From: Eucalyptus grandis
Lineage: Eukaryota; Streptophyta; Magnoliopsida; Myrtales; Myrtaceae
Direction of reading: 5' to 3'
DNA length: 64,000 bases
NCBI RefSeq assembly: GCF_016545825.1
Contig: NC_052621.1
Coordinates: 16,356,910 to 16,420,909 of the forward strand
In this document: piece after piece, positions 43,286 through 54,452 of the stretch
Layout: every line of letters starts with the position of its first letter
How positions within the stretch are numbered: position 1 is the stretch's first letter
Notes under the pieces: model-generated
The model's input: the letters and a program-made list of their open reading frames with translations, nothing else
Database searches by the model: none
Told to the model about the DNA's origin: nothing
Translations under genes and position numbers: made by a program

Positions 43286-43932
43286 TGTTGGAAAGTAATC
43301 CAAAGAAAACACAAACTGTTTGTTGCAATCAGAATATGAAATTGGAGGTGAGGTACGGATATCCGAATCTCCTTAAGGCAATTAGTTCATGCCAATGGTG
43401 TTCCACATATTCACAAACTATGCATCCCAAGATACAATACCTCGAACCTGTTTGGATTAGCATTATGCAAACAGGATTCAGTCGAACTATTCAATTGAAC
43501 CAGCACACTCAGAAAAATTAGAAGAGTAGAAAAGTGTATCAGAGCTTTTTTGGAATCGAGTCGGAAAAACCCAAAAACCGTAATGAAGGTCTATGCTCCC
43601 ATTTAGTTATAGAGCTTTTTAGTTCATGTACTGAAGAGATGCATGAATTAAATAGACGCATATATCCATGAAATTCATGAATCAAGAGATACAAGAATTC
43701 AAGAGATTCACGAATCCAAAGATACGTGAATTCAAGAGATTCATGAACTCTATAAATACATGAACCAAAAGATACATGAATCTAGAAAATTCATGAACTC
43801 AATAAATACGTGAACAGAAAACTATAGGAAATTCATGAATCCAAAAAGAGATACGTGAACAAAAAAAAAACGTATCTTAATTTATTGGTTTTCGTTAATC
43901 CATTAACCATAATTATAACCATAATTACAATA
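43286..43932 (-). repeat. 5' LTR of the minus-strand copia element
   Basis: Plus-strand limits are TGTTGGAAAGTAATCC and AATTACAATA, where the last bases read TA rather than CA. It is followed by GCCTC. Its TATA region reads CTATAACTAA in element orientation, a change from the other copy. Substitutions relative to the left LTR are scattered, so this insertion is older than the copia element at 18.3 kb. Confidence 0.92.
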
Positions 43933-43937
43933 GCCTC

Positions 43938-44755
43938 GTGGGGGATTACAGCGGTGCAACGATGCGGGCGATGGAGGAGCAGCGACCTTGATGCTCGTCG
44001 TGCAGCCGCGAGCAGCGGCAGGCAAGGCGCCAACGGTGGACAATGGCGCACGGAGTGAGGCTCGGCCGCAGCCTGTCCCTATCTCTTTCTATGTCATTTG
44101 CACACTTGCACAAATACACCGAAATAGTTACTTAATCAAACTTGGCTCCTCTTGCGGCACCTCAAAGTTTGCCAACCGGAAATTGGCAGTCTGGAGCGAC
44201 CCCAATTCCTATGACTTTGCCAAATTCTAGGTAGGAGCTGGCTACCGTATCTAAAATACAAATTGAAAAGCCAAGAGAAGTCCCACCAATCAATTTATTT
44301 AACCTAAGTCCATTTTACACTTAGAATGCCTAAAGAATTATACATAAAATATTTTACATAGTTAGTATGCACAAGGTGACTGGTCCAAGTGCGCTAACCA
44401 AAAGGTTGAGTCGAGGGCTTTGGTAATGTGACGGACCTAGCATCCCACAACAGCCTTTCAGTACAACAACTTCTTGATTAAGTCGTAGTTTGCACTTGTT
44501 GTGGAATTTCCTTAAAAGAGTTTGAAAATCAAAATCAGGCTAAAAGATCACGTCACTTTACACATCGGGTGATCAATTGTGTGTAAATATGTATCTTGAA
44601 AATACGCTATGCAAGATGTGACACGAAATAAGACATGATCGAATAACTTAGAAGTTGAAATCGAATTTGTAAATTTAATTATTTGGAATTTATGTAAAGT
44701 CAAGTTTTGAAAGTGAAATTTTTGAAAAATGCTTTTCATGCAATTTCAGTACAAG
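43938..44755. other. No gene recognised
   Basis: The first 130 bases are GC-rich and look like the interrupted old repeat seen before 40,360. The rest is unique-looking AT-rich sequence with short frames only. Confidence 0.45.
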
Positions 44756-44763
44756 CTAGCAAC

Positions 44764-45568
44764 TAGAGGTGTGTAAAAGAATCGGAACCTACTATGATCG
44801 TCTGGAATCGAATCGGAACCATCTGGAACCAATGGTTTTTAAGGGAATCGGTCCAGTTCCCAATTCCCGTTTATGGGAACTAGTGGGTACTGGTCCATTC
44901 CCGGTTCCATGGACGGATCCGCCCACCTAGAGTGGATGGTTATATTATAATTTAAATATTAAAAAATTAACCTTACGAAAGAGCTTGTGCTTTTAACCCT
45001 TACGAAAATATCAGTTTATATCTACATTATTAATCTTATCCTAGAGATCACATCAGCAATTCTTATGTTCACTTCATTACAATGGCATAACTTGGAAGCA
45101 TGGGTTGATAGTTTTGAGGCACTGAGGTTAATGTATTGGTCAGAAGAAAAGAGATGCCTATAGTTGAGTCCAATGCAATCTATTCATATTGTTACCATAG
45201 AATATATCAATTCATTGTATTAATGATTCTTGGCTCTCTTGTCTTTTGAATATCAAATGCCCAACTTACGTTGGCATGGTTATCAGATGTAATTTTTCTT
45301 TGATTGCTAGTTCTAATAACTACACTTTATTTCCAAAGGGCTATTAAGCTTGTGAGACTTAAAAAATCATTGGTCATAATCTAAGATAATTTTATCAACA
45401 ACACTTTGTATAACTATTAAACAGTTTTCGGTGAGATCAACTCCATGGATCTACCTGAAAATTGAACTGAATAGACAGTCCAGTTCTCGGGTAGATCCAT
45501 ACAAATAACTAATGGTTTCCGATTCTAATTTTTCGGACCCGATTTCACTTGGACTATACACACCCCTA
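44764..45568. mobile_element. hAT-like miniature element with 8-bp target duplication
   Basis: Ends are TAGAGGTGTGTA and ATACACACCCCTA, flanked by CTAGCAAC at 44,756-44,763 and 45,569-45,576. The subterminal words (GAATCGGAACC, GGTTCC, GGACCCG) are like those of the element inside the LINE, so both belong to one TAGGGGTG family. It is 805 bp with no transposase. Confidence 0.95.
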
Positions 45569-45576
45569 CTAGCAAC

Positions 45577-47982
45577 ATAACAATGTCATTTTCTTTTTAC
45601 GATTCTAAATGAAGTTTAAGATGTCCTAGCATGCAATTCGAAATTAAATTTCGGGGTTAAAGTGCAAGAACCTTGAAACCGAGAGAAATTTTTGAGAGTG
45701 TCGTAGGGACTAGAACTTTCATTTTTTTCATCTGTCCTTCGCCTCAAATGAGGAGAAATGGGAGGTTTATTTAAGCATTTTGAGCTGCCTCGAGATGAGC
45801 CACAGCCTCATTGAAATAAGGCAGGCGCTCCTTGACTCGAGGCTCGCTATTTTCGGGCCAGTATATCTTTTCCGTCCGAAGTATGATCGGTGATTTTTGC
45901 ATCTTTAGAACGCTCGCGTTAAGAGCCTTTCCACGAGCCTAATATTACCAAGTGAAATCGTGAAATCACGAATTTGAGATTTCGACTCATATCGGAGCAC
46001 AAGACTAGGGTTTATAAGTTAGGCGTTGTTCAATGAGTTATCATTTTCAAAAACCATTATTTACCATAACTTAGGGGTCTAAAAAGTTTATTCCATCCCA
46101 AAATCTCTAGGTACAGTTTTAGGCTTTGAGACCTTTTTTCAGGTATCGAAAAGTTTGAGTGAAGTTTGACTGGTGATTACTTCCCCACCCAACAATGTTT
46201 CAGCCCTTGTGTTGTGATTCTTGTGGTCCATAGTTTTGGGGTTCCTAATCGGCATTGGGAAATCACAACATTCACAATTCTAAGAAAAATAATGATCGGT
46301 GCAGACGGGTCAAAAGTTTTTGAGTGGCAATATGATTGTCAAAAGATTCGTTTTGATGATTAAAACATATTGTTAAGGTTTAAAAGGTATTTTGAGTCTT
46401 ATAGCTTGTCAATCAACTTTTGGTTTGCTCCTGGGCCGACCCGTGATCAAACATCATGGCTTTTTTGAAAATGGGAGGAGAAAGTTTGAGGTGTCAACAC
46501 CTATTGGATTAATTGATCACATCAAGAATGATGAAAGGCACATTGTCCAATCCCTTTGGGCCACTTATCCGGTCCTATAAATCCCATTTAGAGTTACCGC
46601 CCCACATCGCGGTCAATGTTCGAACAGACAATCATAGTCGCCTTTGATTTCTCGGGGAAAAACATGTTCAATTGACTTAACAAAGGGTACTCCATTTCAC
46701 CGTTCAACCGCATGTTACCCATTATAAACGTCTTCGAGCCGTAAACGCAAGTTTTCATCCTAATACGACCCTGTCAAAGACAGTTCCAAAATGAGGCAAT
46801 CAAGAAGTTCAACTCGCAACATATTTCAATCATCTTCTGACGTTAGAAAAATGTCAAGGAATGCGATCACTCCTGATGCATGCGCACGTGATTTTTCATG
46901 CTAATGCAACCTTGCCAAGGACCGCCCTAGAATGTTGTAATCAAGAAATTCAATTTGCGACACGTTTCAATCATCTCCCACGTTCGAAAATCTTCAAGGA
47001 ACCCGATCATTCCTAGAATGAAGAGTGGCACTTTATCTCGTTAGCCCAAACATAGCTTTGTCCATAGTCGACCACCTTGAGCCCGCATAACGGTGTGCAT
47101 GCGTTTCATTAAAAAAATAGAAAAAAAAAAATAAGAAGAAAAATGAACCAATGATCTCCCCTCGCATTTGGGGCCAATGCTAGAACTTACATAATTTCGA
47201 CTTATGAAGATTTAGGAAGAGACATACTTTGTTTTTTGTACTAACAGAGAAATCTTCCTAAATCTACTGCTTTTTATACTTGTACTCGATAAGTAGTTTA
47301 GGAAAACTTTTATATCATATTTGAAGATATAGTAACAATTCATGGAAATCAAATTATGAATTCATAGTGCTGCAACGTGCACGACATACATAATCAACTT
47401 TTGGAAAATTTCATAATAACAGAATTTACAAGTACGTCCTTTAATTAACGTGCATCGGCTGAAGCAAAACAGTTTTCACAGTCCAATTTTTACGTTTTAA
47501 TAATATTTATTATCATGGCAAAAGTGATTTTGTAGAGGTCATAATGATTTATTCGATTTTCATTTGAATGGGAGATGAAACCAACCTTATGTTTCACATT
47601 CTTGTGGTCGCGGATGAGACTGAGGTGACATCCATGTTCATACCCATTTCGGATCGGGCCCAATTTTTCGTTTTTCTCTTCCAAAACAGTGATCCAACGA
47701 TTAAAATTAAATTATTCGTGTTAATTGATTTGTTAATCAATCATAAAATAGGATTAATGCTACGAAAATCCCACACCAATATATCTAAAAATTTATCTTC
47801 ATTAATTTTTATTAAATTTTACTATTAAATTATTAAGTTGAATATCATATAGCAGGTTGAAAGATATATTAGTTTTGAGTTTTGCATTTTTGTTTAACAT
47901 CGGTGTACCAGTTCGTAATTTTTTGTAAAATTAATCCAATTTAACGGAAATTAACAGAGGATAAATTTGTTATAGATGTTCC
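45577..47982. other. No gene recognised; remnants of repeats
   Basis: Short frames at 46,166-46,580 have no recognisable domain. A divergent tandem duplication lies at 46,745-47,030. The remainder is AT-rich. I see no RNA gene. Confidence 0.5.
46745..47030. repeat. Divergent tandem duplication, about 140-bp unit
   Basis: Two units share TTTTCATCCTAAT/TTTTCATGCTAATG, AATCAAGAAGTTCAACT/AATCAAGAAATTCAATT, TTTCAATCATCTTC/TTTCAATCATCTCC and TCAAGGAATGCGATCACTCCT with TCAAGGAACCCGATCATTCCT. No coding role visible. Confidence 0.75.
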
Positions 47983-48276
47983 TAAGGGTGGAAAAAAAAA
48001 AATCCTCACTGGCCCAACCCGACTTGGCCCGAGCATAAAATTAGGGCATTTTGTGGTTGAGCCTTTTTAGGTGTTGGTATTGTTTGGGTTAGGGTCGAGT
48101 TGAGTTGGGTCGATCTAGGGTGGGCTAGGCCGATGTGGGCTTTTTCTCTCTTTGTGCGTGTTCTACAAAGACATAAAACCTAACTAATCAACACTAGTGC
48201 TAGCTTGACCCGACTCAACCCGTTACAACATTTGGTATCGAGTTGAGTTTTCATACCCAACCCATTGACACCCTTA
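47983..48276. mobile_element. Candidate miniature element with TAAGGGTG ends
   Basis: TAAGGGTG at 47,983 and its complement CACCCTTA at 48,269-48,276 bound a 294-bp segment. GGCCCAACCCGACTTGGCCC near the left and CCCGACTCAACCCG near the right are compatible subterminal words. No 8-bp duplication is visible, so this is a probable old hAT-like MITE only. Confidence 0.5.
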
Positions 48277-48857
48277 GGTGTACTAGTCTGAGGTTCATGT
48301 TCCTATAACTGTTTTGAGGTTTTCTGTGTTAAAAATTAATTTAATATAAATTCATCACAAATGTATCGGTTTGGAAATTTTTATGATATTAATTCCCTAA
48401 AAATATCAAAAAAAGAAATAACAAATCAGGCGCGGGCGTAAATGACCGGCCATCGTCACGGGCCTTCCTGGCCCAAGCAGGGGCCCGTGCCTGGTGTCTG
48501 CTGGCCCGTGGCGGTTGCTAATTGCGAATATGCTCATCAGTTGCGAGCGCTCTAAAACGTGTGGTGAGAGAGAAAGTTGAAGTCAACACCAATTGACTTC
48601 CAATCAGGAGACGTTACAACATTCGACGTCCCATTTTACGTCCCAAAAAGATCCCCTTTTGACCTGGTCGCTCACCTAACTCTAATCCCTTTTGACTTCA
48701 AAATTGGAAGGGAGCGACGGCGATAAAAAAATGGCATCCATGCACTGTTCAACCACGACCAAAACCAAAACCCCCTATGACATAACATGACCAGCAAGCA
48801 GCTTCTTCTCCTTCTCTCTCTCTCTCACTGATGAAGTAAGAAGCACATGCCGCGCGA
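48277..48857 (+). promoter_or_regulatory. Upstream region of the methylesterase-like gene
   Basis: The 580 bases include a CT-repeat (about 48,811-48,828), common in plant 5' leaders just upstream of the start, and two upstream ATGs (48,831 and 48,847). I cannot fix the transcription start. No other gene is seen here. Confidence 0.45.
48831..48839 (+). promoter_or_regulatory. Minimal upstream ORF (ATG AAG TAA)
   Basis: A start codon followed by one sense codon and a stop, 18 bases before the main ATG. Such minimal uORFs can delay scanning ribosomes. It applies only if the transcript starts upstream of it. Confidence 0.4.
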
Positions 48858-48897
48858 ATGGGGAATCTCTGCGGGTTGCTGTCGCCGGAACCGGTGA
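48847..48897 (+). promoter_or_regulatory. Upstream ORF overlapping the main start codon
   Basis: A 16-codon frame beginning MPREWGIS opens 11 bases before the main ATG in another frame and ends inside exon 1. Ribosomes starting here would bypass the main ATG, so it could lower translation. Confidence 0.4.
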
Positions 48898-51800
48898 AGA
48901 GCGCAAGACCCACGTCGTCGAAAGCCCGGCCGCCATCGCCGCCTTCCGTGATCGCCAGCTTGAGCAACCGGTGGTCGAAACTCCGGTCGTCGTCGTCGTC
49001 GCGCAAGGACAATCGCTCCATTCAGGAGCAGGCTCTCGCCGCCGCGATCATCCTCCAGCACCGCCGCCAGAACGGGAAGTCCACGCCCGTCGATCGGTCC
49101 TCTTCGCTCCGGTACACGAGCCCCAGCGGCCCCAAGAAGCAGGGCTTGCCCAGGAGCTGCAGCTCGCGGGCCAGGTCCGTCACTGATCCTCTGTTGCAGC
49201 CTCACCAGCTCCTTAATCAGGTACTGTCGTTGTCTTGTTTGGGATTTATTGGAGTGATTCTCGAATTGGGTCTTGCTGTATTTGAGGTTCTTGAGCTGGT
49301 TTGCTCTTTTTGTGCTCTGCTTACGTTTATACTTTATCTATGATGTCGAATTGGTCTGGCATTGTAGTTGTTTTCAACTGTTCTGTTCATTAGCGTCTGG
49401 AAATGGAAAAGTTGTTTATAGGCCTAAGAGAGAGTTCCGCTGGTTGGGGCTTCTTAGGGTTATTTGAGAAAGGGTGGGCAAGCTAAATTAGCAGCGGCGA
49501 TTAAGAATCATCGCTATAGTCAATTTCTAACAAAAGCTTCATTTGGTGGTGATAATTTCTTGATCGACCAATCGAGGTTAATTCAGACTCGCCACTTGGT
49601 GTAAGTTAAACTATCTTTACTGTAAGATCCAACCTCCAATACCTTTCTTTTTTTGAACATGGATCAAATGAGTAAGTTTTTGTTTTTGTTATGATTAAGT
49701 TTACAAACCGGCCTTAATGGATTGAATAAACTTGGTAATTGTCTTCGATAAGAAAATCACGCTCTACCGACTGACCTTTGATCCCGATTGAAGATATTGC
49801 CAGTCTATCCATGAATACTGCCCTCTGACTATATGTAGTAGAATGAAAGTAGAAAAGTCTCTCATAAAATTCCGATGGTGCTTGAAGGGATAACATGAAC
49901 AACAGAATGGGAAAAGAAGGAACCAGCTGAAAGAGAAACATATAGTTATCCGTGGCTGCATGCTTGAATAGTCATCTTCTGAAGATTAACACTGCAACTT
50001 GATCACATGCTGGATGTGTGAATTCAGTGAGAGCATGGGAGTTAATTACTTGAAGTTAGTTCACTGTGCGTGAAACTTTAGCTCAAATGCAAAACCCCTT
50101 GTTGCTTGATGCATGGGTTAAGTATCTAGTTGATTTACTCCATGGATTTTCCCTTCCTAATCCTAGATTAGCTTTTTATACTGAAAAGAGGGCCATATGT
50201 GATAGTAAAGTGAGCAGTATGTGCTAATTGTGGGGCCTTGTTATTCAAGCACATTTTGGCTTCCTGAGATGTATGTCTTTTCGCATGTCGCAACAGTAGA
50301 GTTATGACTTCACTTGCATTGCCTCTTATGAGCCTGCAGATAGTTGCATGATGATTATTTGCTAGTGAGATTTGGCATTGCTAAATCATTGAGAATTGAG
50401 AACTTTTGATTTCTTTGATGTATCAATGAGAGTAATAATTCGTTTATAGTTGTAGATAAATTTTATCACACAAATAAAGCAGGTAGGCTGACTCCCATAG
50501 GCCTCAATAGCACTTTGTAATTACATTTGGATGAATCAATTCTCACAACTTTCTATGCAAATAAGTTTGTGTCTTTCTTTGTAATGCCACTATGGCTTCA
50601 ATCCCCTCCGTAATTTTTTTGCTCCAACACCTTGAACAGAATTTAGAGTTGTACCTTGCACAACTTCATTTCCACTTTCCAAACAAAATACTACTAAGTA
50701 TTCCAAAACAGGTTCAACAAGAACAACATGAACCTTATGAATGAATAAGAGATATTTGGATACACAGATATTGATTCACCTCTCTTCTCATTATAGTTTG
50801 TGCATGTGTTTTCTTGGATAGGACGTAAAGCTTGATGAATTGGAAACCAATCATTTGGTCCTTGTTCATGGCGGTGGCTTTGGTGCTTGGTGTTGGTATA
50901 AAACTATAGCACTGCTTGAAGAAGCCGGTTTCAAAGTTATGCCGATAGACTTAACTGGATCTGGGTTTAATTCCTTTGACACCAGTGAGGTGACAAGTAT
51001 CTCGCAGTATGTGAAGCCCCTAACTGACCATCTTGAAAAGCTGGCCAATGACGAGAAAGTATGTTTTGGCATCTGTTCTCCCATTTCCTATCTGATTTGT
51101 CGTGCATTCGAGCATCTGTATTTGTGATGGTTGGATGTTGAAAAGAGATCTTTTGCACAGGTGATTCTTGTGGGCCATGATTTTGGTGGAACATGTATAT
51201 CTTATGCAATGGAGCTATTTCCTTCTAAAATCACAAAAGCTGTTTTTATTGCTGCTGCAATGCTGAGGAATGGCCAAAGCACTCTTGATATGTGGTCTCA
51301 ACAGGTTGGTTTTCTGTATATGTTGATTCCATCGGCAGTGTTTCGCTGGAAACAATTATTAGTGGTTCGACCTTCAGGCGTTCCAAGAATACCTCATTTA
51401 CGCTTAAAAAGCATGAGCATAATCCACACCTGAAAAGTGGAGCCTGAAATTCCATTTTCTGTGTTGATCACTAGGGAACACGGCTAGGACAAATTGAAGC
51501 CTAGCAAGTACCAATTCTTGTGTAAGCATTGAGTGAAGAAGACAAACAGAGATTTGACGTCTTTATCGTTGTCAAGTAGTTATCTCCTTATATGTTGATG
51601 GGAATATACTGTTGTTTGAAAAATGAATTGTTCACCAAATATCCTTGAAAAGTTAAAGGCTGTAATAGGATCATGCATTTGGAGGTTGCATCTAATTAAA
51701 AAATTTCATTTTACTGCCGACAATCTTTGGTTGACCTCATAATCATAATTGTTAACAAATGCGCCTCCTCTAATTAAGGGGCATTTTTGGATCTTTTGAA

Positions 51801-52535
51801 TGTTTGCTCATGTTATGTTTACCTTTCCCTTCATGTACAATAGCAGCAGACGCCTGCAAACTTATGTGGACAATAGCCTCAGTGTCTATTATGTAGTTAA
51901 TTCAGATATTTTCCCATCAAGTTCTTCTACTTACAGAAAAATTGTATTGCAGGCTGCCTCAAACGATTTAATGCAAAAGGCTCAGATATTTTTGTATGCC
52001 AATGGGAAGGACCAACCTCCAACTGCTATTGATCTAGACAAATCTTTTTTGAGTGACTTGCTATTCAACCAATCTCCTGCTAAGGTACTTCCTTTCTGTT
52101 CAAATGAATTGCTTTGCTGATGGTAATTTATTTCTGCAATTATTGCTTTTGTCTTAATTTTCCAAGGAATTTACTCATATTATTTGCATTAAGTGTATTT
52201 TCTGAAATTTTGATTTCCTGATCCAGGATGTAGCGCTGGCAGCTGTTTCCATGAGACCAATCCCCTTCAAGCCCGTTCTCGAGAAGCTCTCACTTTCAGA
52301 TGTGAACTATGGGTCAGTGAGGCGGTTTTACATAGAAACTCCAGAAGATAATGCTATATCTGTTGAATTACAGGATAACATGATCAAATTAAACCCCCCA
52401 GAACGTGTGTTTCGTCTAAAAGGTGCAGATCACTCACCTTTCTTCTCAAAGCCTCAAGCATTACACAAGCTGTTAGTGGAGATCTCAAAGATTCATCCCC
52501 TTGACCAAGTCTTGGAGAAAGACGGCTTAGGGTGA
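48858..52535 (+). CDS. MES11: Methylesterase 11-like protein (MES family), five exons
   Basis: Coding exons by GT-AG borders: 48,858-49,220, 50,822-51,058, 51,161-51,304, 51,953-52,084 and 52,227-52,535, all in phase 0, giving 394 residues. The start gives MGNLCGLL, the family N-terminus; Gly2 and Cys5 would allow lipid anchoring. Members of this clade are annotated as chloroplastic. Residues 132-390 form the alpha/beta hydrolase fold: HGGGFGAWCWYKT (oxyanion side) at 137, GHDFGG at 205-210, GADHSPFFS with the catalytic His at 361. The nucleophile position is Asp207 instead of Ser, a substitution known in the MES11-15 clade, so ester hydrolysis on methyl-IAA or methyl-salicylate type substrates is doubtful. 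SerArg-rich residues 35-110 are variable. The exon pattern matches Arabidopsis MES11 as I recall it. Confidence 0.93.
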
Positions 52536-52821
52536 CCTATTTGGCCCTGGTGCTGTCACTACATCGCACAGTGAATGTCGTTTTTGAGAGGTTTTAATTA
52601 TTGCAGATATTGGTAGTCTTCCTCTTATCTGCTGCTTGATTTTTGACAGAGATTATGTATGTGGTATATCAGCTGTTCATGTAGATTAGCCTTTTCCCTT
52701 TTTTTCATTGGAAAGAGATGTTACTTGATGTGTCGTAGTTCATAAGTTTGTAGAAAGCTCTAGAGGGTTATTTAGCAGAAAAGAGTTGTGTAGCTTTTTG
52801 TTGCCTGATATGAAAATAAAA

Positions 52822-52869
<48 letters not shown>
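52822..52869. repeat. Compound microsatellite (TCTG)n(TC)n
   Basis: Seven TCTG units pass directly into about ten TC units, close after the likely polyadenylation signal of the methylesterase-like gene. Confidence 0.97.
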
Positions 52870-53114
52870 ACAACTTCATTGGGCCATATGATCTAGTCTC
52901 ACATCATCATGGTATTGAGCCAACGACGGAGGTGGAGTCCAGCTTGCTTGAAATTTGATCCTTGAATGAAGTATGCCTCACATTAGTGGCACATGCAAGC
53001 TGCTAAAGTAATAAAGGATGTGGCAACATTTGTGACTCTATGGCATAGCTTGAACTGTTATCTTGCAATGTATAATATACTAAATATTATTATCCTATTT
53101 TTGGTTTTTCCATA

Positions 53115-53640
53115 TATCAATTGCATCTCATTGGATGAACTCCTCCATGAGGGTCAAGATTGGAGTCTGTTAAATGTATCATGGTTGAATATGCAGTTGG
53201 GACTCAGGAGCAATGCGGTTCAAGCAAAGCATCTAATTTCCTTTGCCTACCATATTAAAGAACGGAGCAAGTGGATTGTTTCTGAATCCTGAATTGCTGT
53301 TTATCTTGGACTGCACTATTGCATTTCTATCTTGGTAATTGAAAAATGTGAATTCGGAATTTTCCGACATTGCTGGTGGCAACATCCTTTTGCAACCACA
53401 GTTTGTTGAACTGGTCCTGAGTCCTGATCAATCATATGCTGCTTCTTGGCCTCGGGGACAAGTAAGCATTCAAAATACCCCATTTTTTGAGCCACAAAAG
53501 CAGGAAAGGTTAAAGCTCTTCACCTGCATCTACTTGCCAAGATGATGCCTGATGATGCAGAAGTTCCCAAATATATTGAGTGGTTTTACGGCTTCATGTG
53601 TAGGCTTCCTTCATGGCCAGTCCTTTTTAAACTTCGCGAA
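53115..53640 (+). pseudogene. Unidentified coding-like fragments
   Basis: Two stretches read like protein. One at 53,115-53,292 gives LDELLHEGQDWSLLNVSWLN and AVQAKHLISFAYHIKER, then a stop. One at about 53,395-53,650 gives LSPDQSYAASWPRGQVSIQN and, after a one-base frame change, VPKYIEWFYGFMCRLPSWPV. The A33 run follows about 130 bases later. I do not recognise the family. They may be remnants of a gene or of a retroposed transcript, or exons of a gene I cannot assemble. Confidence 0.3.
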
Positions 53641-53778
53641 ATGGTAGTAGCGTGGAAATAATTTTAGTATCTGGCACTGCAAGAAATGTTAGTAAAAAGA
53701 AACTATTTCCCTCTTCTAATTGGTCACTATAAAATGTTTTTTGGGCATTAGGTGAAGTTGTTCGGGAATTTGATTCTA

Positions 53779-53815
<37 letters not shown>

Positions 53816-54213
53816 AGTTTATGTTTCTTTTATCGGTGACAAATTGACTTTTGTCCATGACAAATTGACTATCGTGACATTACTTGTTAGACCAGTTGTT
53901 ATAAATCATTGCGATTACTCTCGATGATTATCCTAGCATGTACCAACATTGGTTAGCCGCTGGGGTCCCATTCATATCTCCTCTACCACCACCAGCAACA
54001 AAATTTCCCCTAGTCTTAAAAATTGAATGAGATGGGAAATTTGATTCTTATTAACTTGTTGGAATGATTGGCATTGAAAGCTAGTTGAGAGCTCCCGAAT
54101 CTAAACCCTAAAGATGCAAAAATGTAAAAGTTTAACAGGGCAAAAGGTGAAGAAAAAAAAAAGTACAAGAAATTGTACCAATAGGACGGAAATATTTTTC
54201 CTTTTCAAATGAC

Positions 54214-54452
54214 AAAAAAATTACCCGAACTTACCACCGACCGAGGTGGCGTGGGTGGTAGATCCTTGGCCCTCCCCAGTGGAGGCCAAAGTTCGAAGCC
54301 CCTACGAAGCAAGGAAGCAATCTTAGCTACATGGTGATTTAAGCGTGACGTCGGGGTGGTGGTTTCCCGTTAGCGTCACGGGGGTTTACGGCGCACCGTC
54401 GGTCAAGTGGTTCCTCCCCGCACAAAAAAAAAAAAAAAAATTACCCGAACTT
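54214..54452 (+). mobile_element. tRNA-derived SINE with 19-bp target duplication
   Basis: The body runs from about 54,233 to 54,423 with an A tail to 54,440. AAAAAAATTACCCGAACTT occurs on both sides (54,214-54,232 and 54,434-54,452), partly shared with the tail. A TGGCGTGGGTGG word near 54,246 fits an RNA polymerase III A box and AGTTCGAAGC near 54,290 fits a B box. The spacing suits a tRNA-derived SINE. No coding frame. Confidence 0.88.

Larger units (their letters stand above)
40366..43932 (-). mobile_element. copia element (Tork-like) with the RT deleted
   Basis: Two LTRs (left 642 bp, right 647 bp) face each other around a 2.3-kb interior, with GCCTC at 40,361-40,365 and 43,933-43,937 as a 5-bp target duplication. 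On the minus strand the interior reads short gag remnant, protease, integrase joined to the end of RNase H, then an untranslated stretch and a purine tract (TGTGGGGGAT). The whole RT is missing. After the 5' LTR (the right one) there is no TGGTATCAGAGC primer site, so leader sequence may have been lost too. Confidence 0.93.
52536..54213. other. 3' flank with microsatellite, unidentified ORF fragments and an A33 run
   Basis: Downstream of the stop codon lie the 3' UTR (an AAATAAAA-like signal near 52,814), a microsatellite, two coding-like fragments described separately, and a run of 33 A residues at 53,780-53,812. Nothing else recognised. Confidence 0.6.

Noticed and set aside
49022..49186. 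Out-of-frame and antisense frames across methylesterase exon 1
   Set aside because: GC-rich exon 1 creates long shadow frames; the spliced frame with MGNLCGLL is clearly the real one.
54233..54310. Functional tRNA gene
   Set aside because: Only A- and B-box-like words are present; no cloverleaf can be drawn and the A tail with target duplication indicates a SINE.
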